This document shows, piece by piece, positions 1-8,752 of a stretch of 64,000 nucleotides of DNA (within the stretch, counting starts at the first letter, position 1; the number at the start of each line of letters is the position of its first letter). The translations under genes were made by a program, and so were the position numbers. Under the pieces are notes generated by a model. It saw only the letters and a program-made list of their open reading frames with translations. It was not told the DNA's origin and made no database searches. Origin of the DNA: Blastopirellula sp. J2-11 (GTDB lineage: Bacteria; Planctomycetota; Planctomycetia; Pirellulales; Pirellulaceae). The stretch covers positions 1,364,001-1,428,000 of the forward strand of contig NZ_CP097384.1 of the NCBI RefSeq assembly GCF_024584705.1, given 5' to 3'.

Positions 1-1
1 G

Positions 2-583
2 CTAGATCCGCCTGCGGGAAAACTGGGCGCCGCGATCGACGTCGCCTGGCGAGTTCAGCAAAAGCCGCTCGACAAGAATGACTTTGCGATGGGGCTGGGC
101 TGGCACGTCGCTCGGGACGGCTCGACGCGTTGGCATAACGGTCAGACCGGCGGTTATCATTCGTCACTGTTCGTCAGTCGCAAGCTCGACGCCGCGGTGG
201 TCGTATTGACCAACACGGCGACCGGCGAGGTCGACGCGCTGGCCGAGCAACTGATGCGCATGTTGGCCGGCGCGGAAGAGAAGCCCCGTGAGTTCGCTAA
301 GCAGCTTGAAGTGGCGCCTGCCAAGATGCAGCGTCTGGCGGGCAAGTATCAACTAGCGCCCGGCGCCGTATTCACCGTTTCTGTCCAGGACGACAAGTTG
401 CTGGTCGGTCTGACTGGACAGCCAATGCTGCGGGTCTATCCCCGCAGCGAGACAGTCTGGTTCTACAAGGTTGTGGACGCAACGCTCACGTTTCAAGTCA
501 ACGATTCAGGGCGCAGCGTCTCGGTCGAATTGTTCCAAAACGGCGTGCGTCAGACGGCGAAACGAGTCGAGAAGAGCGAGTGA
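2..583 (+). CDS. Serine hydrolase (class C beta-lactamase-like), 3' part
   Basis: The reading frame is open to the left edge, so the start and the Ser-x-x-Lys motif lie outside the window. The visible part carries a WHNGQTGGYHS segment, which matches the His/Lys-Thr-Gly box on the beta-3 strand of penicillin-binding-protein-like serine hydrolases. It is followed by the usual small beta C-terminal extension with no further catalytic motif. Members of this family hydrolyse amides or esters, often of cell-wall-type substrates, and are usually exported; the signal peptide cannot be checked here. The true substrate is unknown. The family call rests on one motif and overall sequence character. Confidence 0.75.
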   Translation, partial: LDPPAGKLGAAIDVAWRVQQKPLDKNDFAMGLGWHVARDGSTRWHNGQTGGYHSSLFVSRKLDAAVVVLTNTATGEVDALAEQLMRMLAGAEEKPREFAKQLEVAPAKMQRLAGKYQLAPGAVFTVSVQDDKLLVGLTGQPMLRVYPRSETVWFYKVVDATLTFQVNDSGRSVSVELFQNGVRQTAKRVEKSE

Positions 584-751
584 CGATTTCCTAAGTAGGT
601 CGAGACGCACCGCGAACCTGTATAAAGTCGCCCGCCATTGCCCTCGCGTGAAAACGCAATCTTGGGATGCTGTTTCGGTTTCCAGAGGTGGATGGTTGCT
701 GGGCTCCCTGCGATGCATGTTCTAATCGCACCCGACGGGACATCAAAATTG

Positions 752-1177
752 CTAGTCCCACCATACCGCGTACGCCACGCAATCTTCCGGCGGTTGTTCG
801 GCATGGGGAGGCAGCGGGTATTCGCTATCAATTTCGGACGGCTGTAAGCGGACTAGAAGCTTGGCGATCGTTGCGAGATCGGCCTTGGTGACGATAAACA
901 CCCGTTCGGAAAACGGCCACATCGTGACGTCGTCTTCCTCGACTTCGTAGATTTGAACCAGGACGTTGACGACATCGCTACGGTCACGAATGGAACGCAG
1001 GGTTTCGTAAAAACCTTGGGGGCCTGGGTGATCGGTCAGGTTGCAGCCGATCGAGCCGTAGTCGTCATTGCCATCAAAGAAAGCATCGATGGTCACCACC
1101 GGCGCAGGCGCCGACATCCCGAGCCCGCCGATCGATTGAATGTGCTCAATTAACGCTTGCCGCTTCGATAGATCCAT
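752..1177 (-). CDS. Conserved-looking hypothetical protein, 141 aa
   Basis: I do not recognise this protein. It is a soluble, acidic protein with no signal peptide or membrane segment and no Cys-rich motif. The C-terminal half has a predicted alpha/beta character (VFIVTKADLATIAKLL), and the protein ends in a Trp-Trp-Asp. It is convergent with the hydrolase on its left and starts about 200 bp before the tandem repeat array. There is no strong Shine-Dalgarno before the ATG, so the start is only likely. Codon use resembles the neighbouring genes, which supports a real gene. Confidence 0.6.
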   Translation of the reverse strand: MDLSKRQALIEHIQSIGGLGMSAPAPVVTIDAFFDGNDDYGSIGCNLTDHPGPQGFYETLRSIRDRSDVVNVLVQIYEVEEDDVTMWPFSERVFIVTKADLATIAKLLVRLQPSEIDSEYPLPPHAEQPPEDCVAYAVWWD

Positions 1178-1372
1178 CAGTCGTAATCACTCTGGGAAAA
1201 TGTAGGGGTTCGAATTCCGCACCGCGTTTCCTAACATTTGCGGCGCTGGCAAGTCAAATATTGTCGGTTGACATTGCGCACGGCCTGCTGGTTGACTGAG
1301 AGGTCTGGCGGTGTGCGCGCGTGGGCAGTGCATCGGCGGGACGGGAGGAGAACGGGATGCGCATGATCCATG

Positions 1373-1820
1373 TCCGGTCCAGTCCAACCTTTTGGTCCAA
1401 TGGTTCCGCAGCGGCTTCAAAACTACCCAAATTAACGTATGGACAGAGAGAGGCGAGATTCGACGAAAAAAACGCGTGTGTCCGGTCCAGTCCAACCTTT
1501 TGATCCAACGGATCTGCAGCGGCTTCAAAACTACCCAGATTAACGTATGGACAACGAGAGGCGAGATTCGACAGAAAAAATGCGTGTGTCCGGTCCAGTC
1601 CAACCTTTTGGTCCAACGGATCTGCAGCGGCTTCAAAACTACCCAAATTAACGTATGGACATCGAGAGACGAGATTCGACAGAAAAAATGCGTGCGTCCG
1701 GTCCAGTCCAACCTTTTGATCCAACGGATCTGCAGCGGCTTCAAAACTACCCAAATTAACGTATGGAAAGAGAGACGAGGTGCGACAGAAAAAAACGCGT
1801 ACGGTCCGGTCCAACCGTCT
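1373..1820. repeat. 108-bp tandem repeat array, four units plus a decayed fifth
   Basis: Units begin at 1373, 1481, 1589 and 1697, each with TCCGGTCCAGTCCAACC or a close variant, at an exact 108-bp spacing. A short degenerate fifth copy begins at 1805. Units 2 and 3 differ at only a few bases; units 1 and 4 are more diverged near the array edges. Because 108 is divisible by 3, every frame without a stop in one unit stays open through the array, producing long spurious reading frames on both strands with 36-residue repeats. The array lies between a minus-strand gene and the oligoendopeptidase start. No coding or regulatory role is evident. Confidence 0.95.
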
Positions 1821-1997
1821 GGGGTGATCGCGACCTACGCAGAAAGTTATCGTGCGCCTGTTCGTCCATTCTTCCTGACCTACGGTGATCGATTCTTCTC
1901 TCTTAAGACGCCAATCTTTGCCAGGGTCTCCCTTTTCGCACACGGCGTGGCCCGATACGATTGCGACCAGACCTGCAACAAATTGTCGAGGAACCGG

Positions 1998-3845
1998 ATG
2001 GCCGCCAAGAAGAAAACTGCGAAGAAGTCTCTGAAATCGAAATCGAAGTCAAAATCGCTGCCCCCGCGGAGCGAAGTCGCCGTGAGCGATACTTGGGACC
2101 TGACGAGTCTGTATGACTCGCCGGAGGCTTGGGAAAAGGATTTCGCCAAGCTCGCCAAAAAAGAAAAGGGCTTCGAGAAGTTCAAAGGGACCTTGGCCGA
2201 CAGCGGCGCCGCGCTGGCCGCTTGCTTGAAGTTTGACCTGGACGTCGATCGCTTGTTGGAACGGGTTGGCACTTACGCCTTTTTGAAGACAACCGAGAAT
2301 CAGGCGGACGATGATTCGCAGCGGCGGATCGCTCGCTATCAGTCGGTTGGCAGTAAATTGGGCCAGGCCGCTAGTTACATTTCGCCCGAGATTCAGTCGA
2401 TTTCAGCCAAGCGCCTGGCCGAACTGCTGGAAGAAAAGCCGATGAAGCCGTATCGACTGATGGTCGAGCGTCTGACTCGCTACAAAAAATTCACGCTGAG
2501 CAAAAAAGAAGAACGCATCTTGGCGATGCAAAGCGAGATGTCGTCGGCCGCCGGCCAGGCGTTTCGTCAGTTGCTGGACGCCGACATGAAGTTCGGCACG
2601 CTGAAAAACGAAAAGGGGGAAGAGGTCGAACTGGCGAACTCGAACCTGAGCGAGTTTTTCCAATCGTCCGATCGCAATGTTCGCAAAACGGCGTTCCATC
2701 AGTATTACGCCCAGTTCAAAGGGCACGAGAATACGCTCGCGGCGACCTTGTCTGGATCGATCCAACGCGACGTCTATTACGCCAAAGTTCGCGGATACGA
2801 CAGCGCCATCCATCAAGCGTTGTACGCCGACGACGTGCCGCAATCGGTTTATGACAACCTGATCGATTCGGTCCACAATCATCTGCCGGCGCTGCATCGC
2901 TATTACGATTTGCGTCGCCGCAAAATGAAACTGCGCGACATTCATCACTATGACACCTATGTGCCGATCCTCAGTGAGATCAAATCGCGGCATACGTGGG
3001 ATGAAGGGGTCGAGTCGATCATGGACGCGTTGATTCCGTTGGGGACGGAATATTGCGACGTGCTGAAGGACGGGCTGACAAAGGCGCGTTGGAGCGATCG
3101 TTATCCGAACGCCGGCAAGCAAAGCGGCGCGTTCAGCTGCGGCACCTTTGACGGGGCGCCGTACATTTTGATGAACTACAAGCCCGACGTGTTGGACGAC
3201 GTCTTTACGCTCGCTCACGAAGCGGGGCACTCGATGCACAGCTACTATTCGGCCGGAAATCAGCCGTATCAGTACTACAATTACACGATCTTCGTCGCCG
3301 AAGTGGCCAGCACGTTTAACGAACAGTTGCTCAGCCAATACATGCAGGAAAACGCGGCCGACGATCGTGAGCGAGCTTACCTGGTTAATCGCGACATCGA
3401 CGCGATTCGCGGCACGATCATTCGCCAAACGATGTTCGCCGAGTTCGAGAAGATCACCCACGCGATGTGCGAAGCCGGCGAACCGCTCACCGTCCGATCG
3501 TTCCAAGAGGCCTATTTGGAACTGCTGAAGAAGTACTTCGGTCCGAACTTTGTCATCGACGACGATCTAACGCTCGAGTGCTTCCGGATTCCGCACTTCT
3601 ATCGTGCGTTCTACGTTTACAAGTACGCGACCGGATTGTCGGCCGCGATCGCACTGAGCAAACGCGTGTTGAACGGCGGCGCGAGCGAGCTGAACGACTA
3701 CCTGACGTTCCTCAAGGGAGGCTGCTCGAAGTACCCGCTCGACCTGCTGCGCGACGCCGGGGTTGATATGGAGCAACCGACGGCGGTCGAAACGGCGCTG
3801 ACCCACTTTGAAGGCTTGGTCGACGAGTTGGATACGTTGCTGTAA
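1998..3845 (+). CDS. pepF: Oligoendopeptidase F, M3 family metallopeptidase (615 aa)
   Basis: Zinc endopeptidase of the M3B family, cytoplasmic in known members, where it degrades short peptides. The thermolysin-type motif HEAGH is at residues 407-411, followed by the expected helix and a conserved Glu downstream. The body reads like PepF throughout and ends at the normal length. The frame is open much further upstream, through the tandem repeats, but the ATG at 1998 is preferred: it gives a lysine-rich leader (MAAKKKTAKK) and then the family's N-terminal domain at about residue 30. The Lys/Ser-rich leader of some 30 residues is an unusual addition. Stand-alone gene, with repeats on both sides. 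Confidence 0.93.
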   Translation: MAAKKKTAKKSLKSKSKSKSLPPRSEVAVSDTWDLTSLYDSPEAWEKDFAKLAKKEKGFEKFKGTLADSGAALAACLKFDLDVDRLLERVGTYAFLKTTENQADDDSQRRIARYQSVGSKLGQAASYISPEIQSISAKRLAELLEEKPMKPYRLMVERLTRYKKFTLSKKEERILAMQSEMSSAAGQAFRQLLDADMKFGTLKNEKGEEVELANSNLSEFFQSSDRNVRKTAFHQYYAQFKGHENTLAATLSGSIQRDVYYAKVRGYDSAIHQALYADDVPQSVYDNLIDSVHNHLPALHRYYDLRRRKMKLRDIHHYDTYVPILSEIKSRHTWDEGVESIMDALIPLGTEYCDVLKDGLTKARWSDRYPNAGKQSGAFSCGTFDGAPYILMNYKPDVLDDVFTLAHEAGHSMHSYYSAGNQPYQYYNYTIFVAEVASTFNEQLLSQYMQENAADDRERAYLVNRDIDAIRGTIIRQTMFAEFEKITHAMCEAGEPLTVRSFQEAYLELLKKYFGPNFVIDDDLTLECFRIPHFYRAFYVYKYATGLSAAIALSKRVLNGGASELNDYLTFLKGGCSKYPLDLLRDAGVDMEQPTAVETALTHFEGLVDELDTLL

Positions 3846-3863
3846 GAAGTTTTTAGCGGACGA

Positions 3864-4220
3864 CCTTCTTCGTAGTCCGAAGCGCGAGCGCGGGAAAATC
3901 GCTTGGCGATTCAAGGGCGGATCGAAGTAGCCGCCCGCATTTCCCTCGCTGGCGCTTTTTGAGGTTGCGCTATTTGGCCGAACCGATTCCGGTTGGCCCG
4001 GATAGCTCCGCTGTCGGGGCCGACGAAGTCGGTAAGAGGCGTCGAGCCGTGGTCGGACCTAGAGCGGTGGTCGCCGCGCCGTTTGAAATGGCGAAATGGC
4101 CCCGAACTGCATACCGGGAACCAATGCCTCCTACGGCTGCGCCGCCCCGATAGCGGAGCTATCGCGGCCAACCAGAGAAATATCGCAACCTCAAAACTCG
4201 CGCTTCGGGCTACGAAGAGG
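3864..4220. repeat. Dispersed inverted-repeat element, copy A
   Basis: The outer arms at 3865-3888 and 4197-4220 are reverse complements at 22 of 24 bases. Inside them, GAGGTTGCGCTATTT (3961) pairs with AAATATCGCAACCTC (4178), and the arms at 4001-4019 and 4145-4163 (core TAGCTCCGCT / AGCGGAGCTA) also pair. The element includes the phrase CCGCATTTCCCTCGCT. A second copy with the same outer phrases occurs at 28909-29285. No transposase or ORF is inside. It fills the gap between two convergent genes, so a folded RNA terminating both is possible but unproven. Confidence 0.85.
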
Positions 4221-4240
4221 AGAAGAATAGCGACTGCCGA

Positions 4241-5527
4241 CTATTGGTCTGCGGTTGCTTGTTTGGCTTCCAACTGCTTCACCTTGTCGCGTTGGGTGTC
4301 GAGCTGTTGTTGGTAGAACTCAATTAGCTTGGCGTAGCGATCGATCGCGCGCTGCAAGATTTCGATTTGCTCGTCGCGTGGGTCGACCGGTTGTTCATCT
4401 TCGCCGGCGACTTCCATCGCGGCCAAGGGATCTTGAAGATTGGGGTCCTTCGCGGCCAGCCGAGCGAGTTCAATCCGCGGATCGGTCAGCAGACGGCGAT
4501 CGCCGCCGAGCTGCGCCATTTGATTCGGAAACTCGACTCCGCCGCCGAGAGTGACTTCGACGAGCGCCAGCTTGTCGCCTTGCAGCACCTTCAGGCGGAT
4601 TTTGTCGCCGGGCTGTTTGGCGAGAACCGGGCCAATCGCTTGATAGACCGAGCGGATGTAGAGTCCATCGACGGCGAGAACCTGATCTCCTTTGGCGATG
4701 CCGGCTTGTGCGGCAGGACCATTGGCGGCGACTTTTTCGACGACGACCGTCTCGGCCTTTTGGCCGGCCGTTAAGGTCAGACCCAACGTGGGACGACGAC
4801 GCTGTAAGACGACGATTTTGTCGGCCGCTTGGGAGGCGAGCAGACGCTGGATGTGCTTGCTCGGAACGGCGTACGTCCGCGGGGCTTCGTCGTTCGGTTT
4901 TTGCACGGCGACGACGACGCCTGCTAAGGTCGCGTCAGGATTGACGATGCCGGATCCGGCGGCGGTCGCGGCGCCGCGTAAGTCGCATTCCAACAGCGGC
5001 GGCAAATCAGCGCCGGGGATTTGGCGATCGACGGCGCCGATCATGCCAAAGGTCTGGACGCTTGGCGCGGCTCCCCAGCCGGCGGCGGAAACGACCCACC
5101 GACCGGCGACGGGATCTTGGGGAGCGAGTGAGATCGCAGGAACTTCGAGTTCTTGCAGCTGCAAAATAGCGAGCGTGGAAAAATGATCGATCACTTTGAG
5201 TTCGGCGTCGGCCTGACGTCCATCGGCCAGCGTGACGCGCAGTCGACTCCCCGATTCGTAACGCAAGCAGGTGACGATCTGTCGCGGGGCGATTGCGACG
5301 CCGGTGCAAACGGTCACGCGCGACGGCGACTTCGGCTGTTTGGCGAGAGGATCGGCTTCGCCGGCCGGCGGTGCGGCCGGCAGCGCGATCATGCGCACCG
5401 TGACCGTAGCGGCGGCCAACTGCTGGGCGGCGGTTTCGAACTGCGGCAGATCTTCCGCAGCGACGAAGCTTGCGGCGCCGATCGCCAGCAGCAGCGCTGC
5501 AAATCGAATTGTCGACTTCAAATTCAT
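4241..5527 (-). CDS. Secreted trypsin-like/PDZ protein with degenerate catalytic triad (428 aa)
   Basis: The signal peptide (residues 1-24) is followed by an HtrA-like trypsin fold (about 55-225), a PDZ domain (about 240-330) and a C-terminal coiled-coil-prone segment (about 385-425). The fold is recognisable but the catalytic residues are not kept: the TNNHV-type His region reads VTCLRY, the DLAVL Asp region reads STLAIL, and the GNSGGP Ser region reads TAAGSGIV. It is therefore probably a non-catalytic periplasmic scaffold or sensor. It follows the anti-sigma candidate by 8 bp in an operon headed by an ECF sigma factor, which suggests a role in envelope signalling. The domain call is firm; loss of activity is inferred from motif alignment by eye. 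Confidence 0.8.
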   Translation of the reverse strand: MNLKSTIRFAALLLAIGAASFVAAEDLPQFETAAQQLAAATVTVRMIALPAAPPAGEADPLAKQPKSPSRVTVCTGVAIAPRQIVTCLRYESGSRLRVTLADGRQADAELKVIDHFSTLAILQLQELEVPAISLAPQDPVAGRWVVSAAGWGAAPSVQTFGMIGAVDRQIPGADLPPLLECDLRGAATAAGSGIVNPDATLAGVVVAVQKPNDEAPRTYAVPSKHIQRLLASQAADKIVVLQRRRPTLGLTLTAGQKAETVVVEKVAANGPAAQAGIAKGDQVLAVDGLYIRSVYQAIGPVLAKQPGDKIRLKVLQGDKLALVEVTLGGGVEFPNQMAQLGGDRRLLTDPRIELARLAAKDPNLQDPLAAMEVAGEDEQPVDPRDEQIEILQRAIDRYAKLIEFYQQQLDTQRDKVKQLEAKQATADQ

Positions 5528-5535
5528 GAGCGGCT

Positions 5536-6066
5536 TTAAAGCGAAACGGCGACGGAAGCGGTCTCGTTCTGCATCAAGTCAAGCAGTGCGTCGAGTTCAG
5601 CGGCGCTGGGGCCATGTTGGGAAGGGGGTTCGGCCGGCAAGGAAACCGAGTAAACCTGCGGCGCGTATTCAATCTTGGGAGTGACGTTGGGGGTTACCGC
5701 CACCGCGGGAGAAGCAGGAATGGGAGGCGTCGTTGGTTGGCCGTTCCAGACTAATGCGGCGGTGACCAAGACGACCGGCAGCAGCCAGAGCAGGGGGAGC
5801 CAGGCGGAAATACCGTGAGCAGGAACGAGGGTTTCGGCGCGTTGCGCTCGTTCGGGACGAAGCAGTTCGTGCTGCAAGCGATCGGCGCGATGCGACTCGT
5901 GCAGGCGAGTCGCGTCACAGCGCAACTGATCGCCCAGCAACAGCAGGTCGTCCGGCAGCGCCGCGGTTTCCCACGCTTCATCCGAGAGCTCCGCTTCCGG
6001 CAGTTCGGTTTCGAGACGAACATCATCCTGCTCGTCGGGATCAAAAATTCGAGGTTCAGATGGCAT
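5536..6066 (-). CDS. Single-pass membrane protein, probable anti-sigma factor (176 aa)
   Basis: No family is recognised by sequence. The layout is an acidic cytoplasmic part of about 110 residues, one hydrophobic segment (AWLPLLWLLPVVLVTAALVW, about residues 91-110) and a Pro-rich exported tail. The ATG at 6066 overlaps the stop of the upstream sigma gene by 11 bases (GATGCCATCTGA), which suggests translational coupling; a longer start at 6156 would overlap the sigma gene deeply and is less likely. Position directly after an ECF sigma factor plus the topology is the classic signature of a membrane anti-sigma factor. No zinc anti-sigma HxxxCxxC motif is present. Function is inferred from context. 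Confidence 0.65.
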   Translation of the reverse strand: MPSEPRIFDPDEQDDVRLETELPEAELSDEAWETAALPDDLLLLGDQLRCDATRLHESHRADRLQHELLRPERAQRAETLVPAHGISAWLPLLWLLPVVLVTAALVWNGQPTTPPIPASPAVAVTPNVTPKIEYAPQVYSVSLPAEPPSQHGPSAAELDALLDLMQNETASVAVSL

Positions 6067-6652
6067 CGGACCGTGGTTCTCCAGGTGGGGTTTCTCCAAG
6101 TGGGGAGTCTCCAAGTTCGCGAGGGATCTCGCGTAGCTGGCCGGGGCTTTCGGCAACGAGCTTTCTGAGCGTTCCCAATCCGTGGAAAATGCGACTTTTT
6201 ACCGTTCCTAGGGGGCACCCTAAGATGTCGGCGATCTCTTGATAGGGAAGTTCTTCGCCAAAACGAAGGACGATCGCCTGACGTTGTCCGTCGGGCAATT
6301 CGGCCGCTACACTCCAGAGGCTTCGCTTCCATTCCTCCGATACGACCGGCACATCCGCAGCGACTGCCGCCGTGGGGGCATCCTGACGTTGAGCCAGCTT
6401 TTCGGTTTTTTCCTGATGCATTCGCCTTTTCCGGCGCAACCGGCGCTCCAAGTTCAGCAGAATTCCGTACAGATAGGTGTAATGGCTACTGCGTCCTTCA
6501 AACTTAGTCGGGTCATTGGCGACGATCAGAAAGACCTCCTGCGCTAAATCGTCGGCGTCCCAGGCATTGCCGCACATCAGCAAAGCCGCCCGGTGAATCC
6601 GGTCGAAATAGAGCGAGGTCAGCTTTTCGACATCAAGTCCGCAATTTTTCAT
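6056..6652 (-). CDS. ECF-type RNA polymerase sigma factor
   Basis: Sigma-70 region 2 is at about residues 10-80 (YFDRIHRAALLMCGNAWDAD then DLAQEVFL). Region 4 is at about 120-180 with helix-turn-helix YQEIADILGCPLGTVKSRI. Regions 1 and 3 are absent, as in ECF sigma factors. A GTG start at 6709 is possible, but the ATG at 6652 gives the normal ECF N-terminus. First gene of a three-gene operon with a membrane anti-sigma candidate and a PDZ pseudo-protease, so it probably responds to an envelope cue. Targets are unknown. Confidence 0.9.
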   Translation of the reverse strand: MKNCGLDVEKLTSLYFDRIHRAALLMCGNAWDADDLAQEVFLIVANDPTKFEGRSSHYTYLYGILLNLERRLRRKRRMHQEKTEKLAQRQDAPTAAVAADVPVVSEEWKRSLWSVAAELPDGQRQAIVLRFGEELPYQEIADILGCPLGTVKSRIFHGLGTLRKLVAESPGQLREIPRELGDSPLGETPPGEPRSDAI

Positions 6653-7111
6653 GAAATATTTTTCTTGAAGCTCCGGTGGTAGGCTGGGGAATCCAAGGCG
6701 AAGTAACACCGCATCGGATTCGATTTAACGGTATATTAACGCCCTGCAATCTTCCCCGCCTTGGTTGGCCGTCGGACTTGGCCTGATCTCGCCGTACATG
6801 TGTTAGTGCCCTCCCCACGGGCGTAAGTTCAATTACGTAGGCAGATTGCGTAACCTGCCCGCTTCCCCGGCGTCGAAAGAGATGGATTTGCAAGTAACCC
6901 AATACTGTGCAACACTTTAGCCAAATGCGATTCGAGTTGCCCTGCACCCCCGCAAAAACGTCGAAGATTTCGCAAAGCTTTTGATCTGCGCATTTTTCGG
7001 AATCCCCCAATCTTCCCTGTTGTCTTACCGAACAATGCGTCTGTGTGTTATTATTTTTCGCACCTTTGCTGTCTCCACCTTAGATAGCCCCGCCCCAGGA
7101 GTTTGGCGACT
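6653..7111. other. Divergent intergenic region between sigma operon and glgA
   Basis: No convincing gene: the short open frames lack ribosome binding sites and family character. Both flanking genes point outward, so promoters for both should lie here. There is an imperfect dyad, TTACG-N11-CGTAA (6833-6853), and on the plus strand TTACCG (7025) followed 18 bp later by TATTAT (7049), a weak sigma-70-like pair ahead of glgA. None of these is strong enough to call separately. Confidence 0.4.
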
Positions 7112-8617
7112 TTGAATATTCTACTCGCCAGCAGTGAGGTTTATCCGTTCGCCAAAACTGGCGGATTGGCAGATGTATGTGGTTCTCTCCCTCTGGAACT
7201 GCGTCGTTTGGGCCAAGATGTCGCGGTGATCATGCCCGCGTTCCGGCAAACCTTTACATGCGGCCAGCCGATTGAAGAACTGCCCATTCATTTCGACTTG
7301 CCGATCGGCAGCAAGGTCGTCAGTGGTCAGTTATTAAAAAGCTATTTGCCCGGCTCGGATATTCCCGTTTACCTTGTAAAAAACGACGAATACTACGATC
7401 GCCCTCAATTGTATCGCGAAGATGGCGAAGACTACCAAGACAATTGCGAGCGATTCGTCTTCTTCTCGCGCGCCATTCTCGAAGCGATTCGCCTGCTTGA
7501 ATTGCCGGTCGACGTGATTCATTGCAACGACTGGCAAACCGGGCTTGCGCCCGCTTACTTGGACATTGAGTACGCGGCGACGCATGGCTACGAAAAAATC
7601 GCGACGTTGCTGACGATTCACAACATGGCTTACCAGGGGAATTTCTGGCATTGGGATATGGTCCTGACCGGGCTCGACTGGAAGTATTTCAACATGCATC
7701 AGATGGAGTTCTACGGCCATCTGAACTTCCTGAAGACCGGGATTGTCTTCGCCGATTCGATCAGCACGGTCAGTCCCCGTTATGGACAAGAGATTCAAAG
7801 CAGTCCGCTCGGTTGCGGGTTGGAAGGTGTCTTGCGCGATCGTGCTGCGGTCTTATCCGGCGTCGTGAACGGCGTTGATTACGACAAATGGAATCCCGCG
7901 ATCGACGATGCGATTGCCGTGAAATTCGGCATCGACGATTGGGAAATGGGGAAACCGGCCTGCAAGAAGGCGCTGCAGCAAGAGTTCAATTTGCCGACCG
8001 ATCCCCAGGCGCCGATCATCGGCATGGTGGGTCGTATGGCCGATCAAAAGGGGTTTGACCTGGTCGCCGAAGTGATTCAAGAGTGGGCCCGCACGCGTAA
8101 CACGCAGTGGGTCATTCTGGGAACCGGTGAACCGGGGCACCAAAATCAGCTTTCGACCCTGGCCCAGCAATACCCTGATAAAGTGGGCGTGAAGGTCGAA
8201 TTCTGCGAATCAAAAGCTCGGCGCGTCGAGGCGGGCGCCGACATGTTTTTGATGCCCAGTTTGTACGAGCCCTGTGGTTTGAACCAGCTCTACAGCCTGA
8301 AATATGGAGCCGTACCGGTCGTTCGCGAGACTGGCGGACTGGCCGACACGATCACCGATGCGGACGAAGAGACGTTGGCGGAAGGTACGGCCAACGGCTT
8401 CAGTTTCCGCGAATACAGTTCGCACGCTTTGGCCGATACGCTGCATCGCGCCTGCCGTATTTATCAGAACGACAAGCCAACCTGGAAAAAGATCGTCGAC
8501 GCCGGCATGGCGCAAGACTGGTCGTGGAAACGAAGCGCCGTCGAGTACGTACGGCTGTTTGAAGAAACGGTCGCGCGTAAGCTGAAAATGGTGGGCGGCG
8601 CCAAGAAGAAACGCTAG
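7112..8617 (+). CDS. glgA: Glycogen/starch synthase, GT5 family (501 aa)
   Basis: Transfers glucose from ADP-glucose (or UDP-glucose) to the non-reducing end of alpha-1,4-glucan. The N-terminus NILLASSEVYPFAKTGGLAD carries the KTGGL nucleotide-sugar loop. The C-terminal domain has the MPSLYEPCGLNQLYSLKYG signature with the conserved catalytic Glu and ends after GGLADT. The length is normal. TTG at 7112 is preferred to TTG at 7103: AGGAG at 7097-7101 then lies 10 bases upstream, and the protein starts directly at the conserved strand. First of three genes for alpha-glucan metabolism, with a GalT-like nucleotidyltransferase and a GH57 enzyme downstream. Confidence 0.93.
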   Translation: MNILLASSEVYPFAKTGGLADVCGSLPLELRRLGQDVAVIMPAFRQTFTCGQPIEELPIHFDLPIGSKVVSGQLLKSYLPGSDIPVYLVKNDEYYDRPQLYREDGEDYQDNCERFVFFSRAILEAIRLLELPVDVIHCNDWQTGLAPAYLDIEYAATHGYEKIATLLTIHNMAYQGNFWHWDMVLTGLDWKYFNMHQMEFYGHLNFLKTGIVFADSISTVSPRYGQEIQSSPLGCGLEGVLRDRAAVLSGVVNGVDYDKWNPAIDDAIAVKFGIDDWEMGKPACKKALQQEFNLPTDPQAPIIGMVGRMADQKGFDLVAEVIQEWARTRNTQWVILGTGEPGHQNQLSTLAQQYPDKVGVKVEFCESKARRVEAGADMFLMPSLYEPCGLNQLYSLKYGAVPVVRETGGLADTITDADEETLAEGTANGFSFREYSSHALADTLHRACRIYQNDKPTWKKIVDAGMAQDWSWKRSAVEYVRLFEETVARKLKMVGGAKKKR

Positions 8618-8638
8618 TCGCGGTAATCGCTTGAATGG

Positions 8639-8663
8639 GTGCACGGCTCACCGAGCCGTGCAC
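8639..8663 (+). terminator. Perfect 11-bp hairpin after glgA
   Basis: GTGCACGGCTC, loop ACC, GAGCCGTGCAC. The hairpin is very stable, 22 bp after the glgA stop, but it is not followed by a T-run, so intrinsic termination is uncertain. It could instead be an RNA-stability or attenuation element between glgA and the next gene. Confidence 0.45.
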
Positions 8664-8752
8664 TCGAATTGAATGTTGCGACACAACGCTATTTCGCGAC
8701 GCAGTCGCTGTGGCTGCAGGAATTGGCCGCAATCAACGCGTAGACGGACCTT

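Noticed and set aside
1206-1220. GGGTTCGAATTCC resembling a tRNA T-arm
   Set aside because: The stem does not pair properly and no acceptor, D or anticodon arms surround it; a tRNA or att site is not supported.
1373-1820. CRISPR array
   Set aside because: Units are contiguous 108-bp repeats without spacers and there are no cas genes.
1254-1943. Long minus-strand reading frame with perfect 36-residue repeats (...YVNLGSFEAAADPLDQ...)
   Set aside because: Openness follows from the 108-bp tandem repeat being divisible by 3; other frames of the same array are equally open and there is no ribosome site or family match.
1311-1997. Upstream extension of the oligoendopeptidase frame by 229 codons
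   Set aside because: It consists of repeat-array translation; the family N-terminus begins after the ATG at 1998.
2403-3506. 367-codon open frame antisense to pepF
   Set aside because: Shadow frame of a well-supported metallopeptidase; its Arg/Val/Leu-rich composition is typical of the antisense of GC-rich genes.
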